Shown: one piece after another, positions 41,492-42,388 of the stretch
Layout of the letters: each line of letters opens with the position of its first letter
Numbering within the stretch: position 1 is the stretch's first letter
Assembly: GCA_022841915.1 (NCBI GenBank)
Contig: JALHQN010000030.1
Span: 1 to 42,388, forward strand
Direction: 5' to 3'
Source of the DNA: Burkholderiales bacterium
Lineage (GTDB): Bacteria; Pseudomonadota; Gammaproteobacteria; Burkholderiales; WYBJ01
Length of the DNA stretch: 42,388 nt
The notes under the pieces: model-generated
What the model was told of the DNA's origin: nothing
Database searches by the model: none
What the model saw: the letters and a program-made list of their open reading frames with translations, nothing else
Position numbers and translations under genes: made by a program

Positions 41492-42367
41492 ATGAACACA
41501 GTGGACAGCATAGAGGCTCGCCCCAGCGGCGCCGCCCTGGGCGCCGAGATCGTCGGGGTGGATCTTGCCCAACCGCTCGACGATGCGGCCTTTGCGCGCA
41601 TCGTCGAATTGTTCCATCGCCACGAGGTGGCGTACTTCCGCGATCAGCGCATCACGCCGGAACAGCACGTCGCTTTCAGTCGCCGGCTGGGCGAACTGGA
41701 AGTCCATGTGCGCCAGGACTGCCTGCGGCCGGGTTTCCCAGAACTCTTCGTCGTATCGAACATCATCGAGAACGGACGCCCGATCGGCAGCCAGGACGCC
41801 GGCCAGTTCTGGCATTCTGACTTGTGCTATCTGCGAGAGCCCAGCCGCGCCTCGGTGTTCTATGCGCTGGAAGTACCGCAAAAGGACGGCAAGGCCCTCG
41901 GTGACACGATGTTCGCCAGCGCGACGGCCGCCTACGATGCGCTTGCGGACGACATCAAGGCGCGCATAGAGAATCTGCGGGTGGTGCAAAGCTACGCCAA
42001 GGGGTACTACTCGGTCCGACGCAGCGGTCCGCGCAAGCCGCTCACCGCAGCCCAGCAAGCCAAGACGCCCGATATCGAGCATCCGCTCGTGCGCACGCAT
42101 CCGTACACGGGCAGGAAGTGCCTGTTCGTCAACGAAGGCTATTCCGCTCGCATTGCCGGCTTGCCGCAGAACGAGAGCGAATCGCTGCTCGCGTATCTGC
42201 TCGAGCACGCCACCCGCCCCGAGTTCATCTACCGCCACAACTGGCGCCCCCAAGACCTCCTCCTTTGGGATAACTGCAGCACCCAGCACAAGGCCGTGGC
42301 GGACTACGAGCTGCCGCTGCGTCGCCACATGGAACGGGCGACGCTCAAAGGCGGCGTTCCGCACTGA
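41492..42367 (+). CDS. TauD/TfdA-family alpha-ketoglutarate-dependent dioxygenase
   Basis: The 291-residue product has the Fe(II) triad His108-x-Asp110 (QFWHSDLCYLREP) and His266 (LLLWDNCSTQHKAV), followed by Arg278/282 near the C-terminus (RRHMERATL). The N-terminal GAEIVGVDLAQPLDD and RLGELEVHVRQD are typical of the family. It is only distantly like the TfdA-like protein at 34709, so it probably takes a different substrate. ATG 41492 follows GAGGAGG. It is co-directional with the Bug gene and ends 21 bases before the window edge. Confidence 0.9.
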   Translation: MNTVDSIEARPSGAALGAEIVGVDLAQPLDDAAFARIVELFHRHEVAYFRDQRITPEQHVAFSRRLGELEVHVRQDCLRPGFPELFVVSNIIENGRPIGSQDAGQFWHSDLCYLREPSRASVFYALEVPQKDGKALGDTMFASATAAYDALADDIKARIENLRVVQSYAKGYYSVRRSGPRKPLTAAQQAKTPDIEHPLVRTHPYTGRKCLFVNEGYSARIAGLPQNESESLLAYLLEHATRPEFIYRHNWRPQDLLLWDNCSTQHKAVADYELPLRRHMERATLKGGVPH

Positions 42368-42388
42368 GGCCGGTGGGGTGCGAAAGTT

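Noticed and set aside
1-42388. CRISPR arrays or prophage genes
   Set aside because: No regularly spaced repeats, cas genes or phage structural genes were found on reading both strands.

Overview
This is a GC-rich window from what is most likely a betaproteobacterium of the order Burkholderiales. The reasons are four intact Bug-type (tripartite tricarboxylate family) solute receptors without their membrane partners, PEP-CTERM secreted proteins, a membrane-type urate oxidase (PuuD), and many CoA-linked catabolic genes. The species cannot be fixed from the sequence alone. No CRISPR array, phage region or intact insertion sequence was seen.

Bases 1-2800 hold the end of a luciferase-like flavin monooxygenase, a decayed Bug receptor gene, a MaoC-like gene that seems to have lost its front half, and a two-helix membrane protein of unknown role. 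Bases 3259-7810 hold three PEP-CTERM proteins: a divergent pair (a small unknown protein and a large secreted nuclease) around an 18-base perfect palindrome, then a spondin-domain protein. An OmpR-type two-component system follows at 7876-10088.

Bases 10158-15092, read right to left, look like one operon: urate oxidase puuD, OHCU decarboxylase uraD, HIU hydrolase uraH, a Bug receptor, a BMP-family protein without a signal peptide, and an RCC1-like propeller. Divergent from it (15605-18731) is an NMT1/THI5-type ABC importer followed by a clear xanthine-guanine phosphoribosyltransferase (gpt). This block has visibly lower G+C than its surroundings. The best working idea is a transferred purine-base uptake and salvage module placed beside urate breakdown. 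Beyond gpt lies a short, decayed sequence that resembles the start of puuD.

Bases 19377-23630 are mixed: a Bug receptor, a transposase/integrase fragment, a tandem universal stress protein, an FNR/Anr-like site, a long-chain acyl-CoA ligase pseudogene with several frameshifts, a small unknown gene, and a tRNA-Ala(GGC)/tRNA-Glu(TTC) operon with a readable promoter and terminator.

Bases 24155-42367 are a dense catabolic region made of several short operons: two crotonase-fold proteins, a haloacid-dehalogenase-like hydrolase, two SDR proteins, an Ldh-family dehydrogenase, a class III CoA-transferase, a glutathione transferase, a heme-c lipoprotein, two TfdA/TauD-type dioxygenases, a serine beta-lactamase-fold hydrolase, an acyl-CoA-dehydrogenase-fold enzyme, an Old Yellow Enzyme homologue and two Bug receptors. 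The substrate is unknown. One crotonase and one SDR lack their usual catalytic residues, and a GntR-like operator lies between the Old Yellow Enzyme gene and the last Bug gene.
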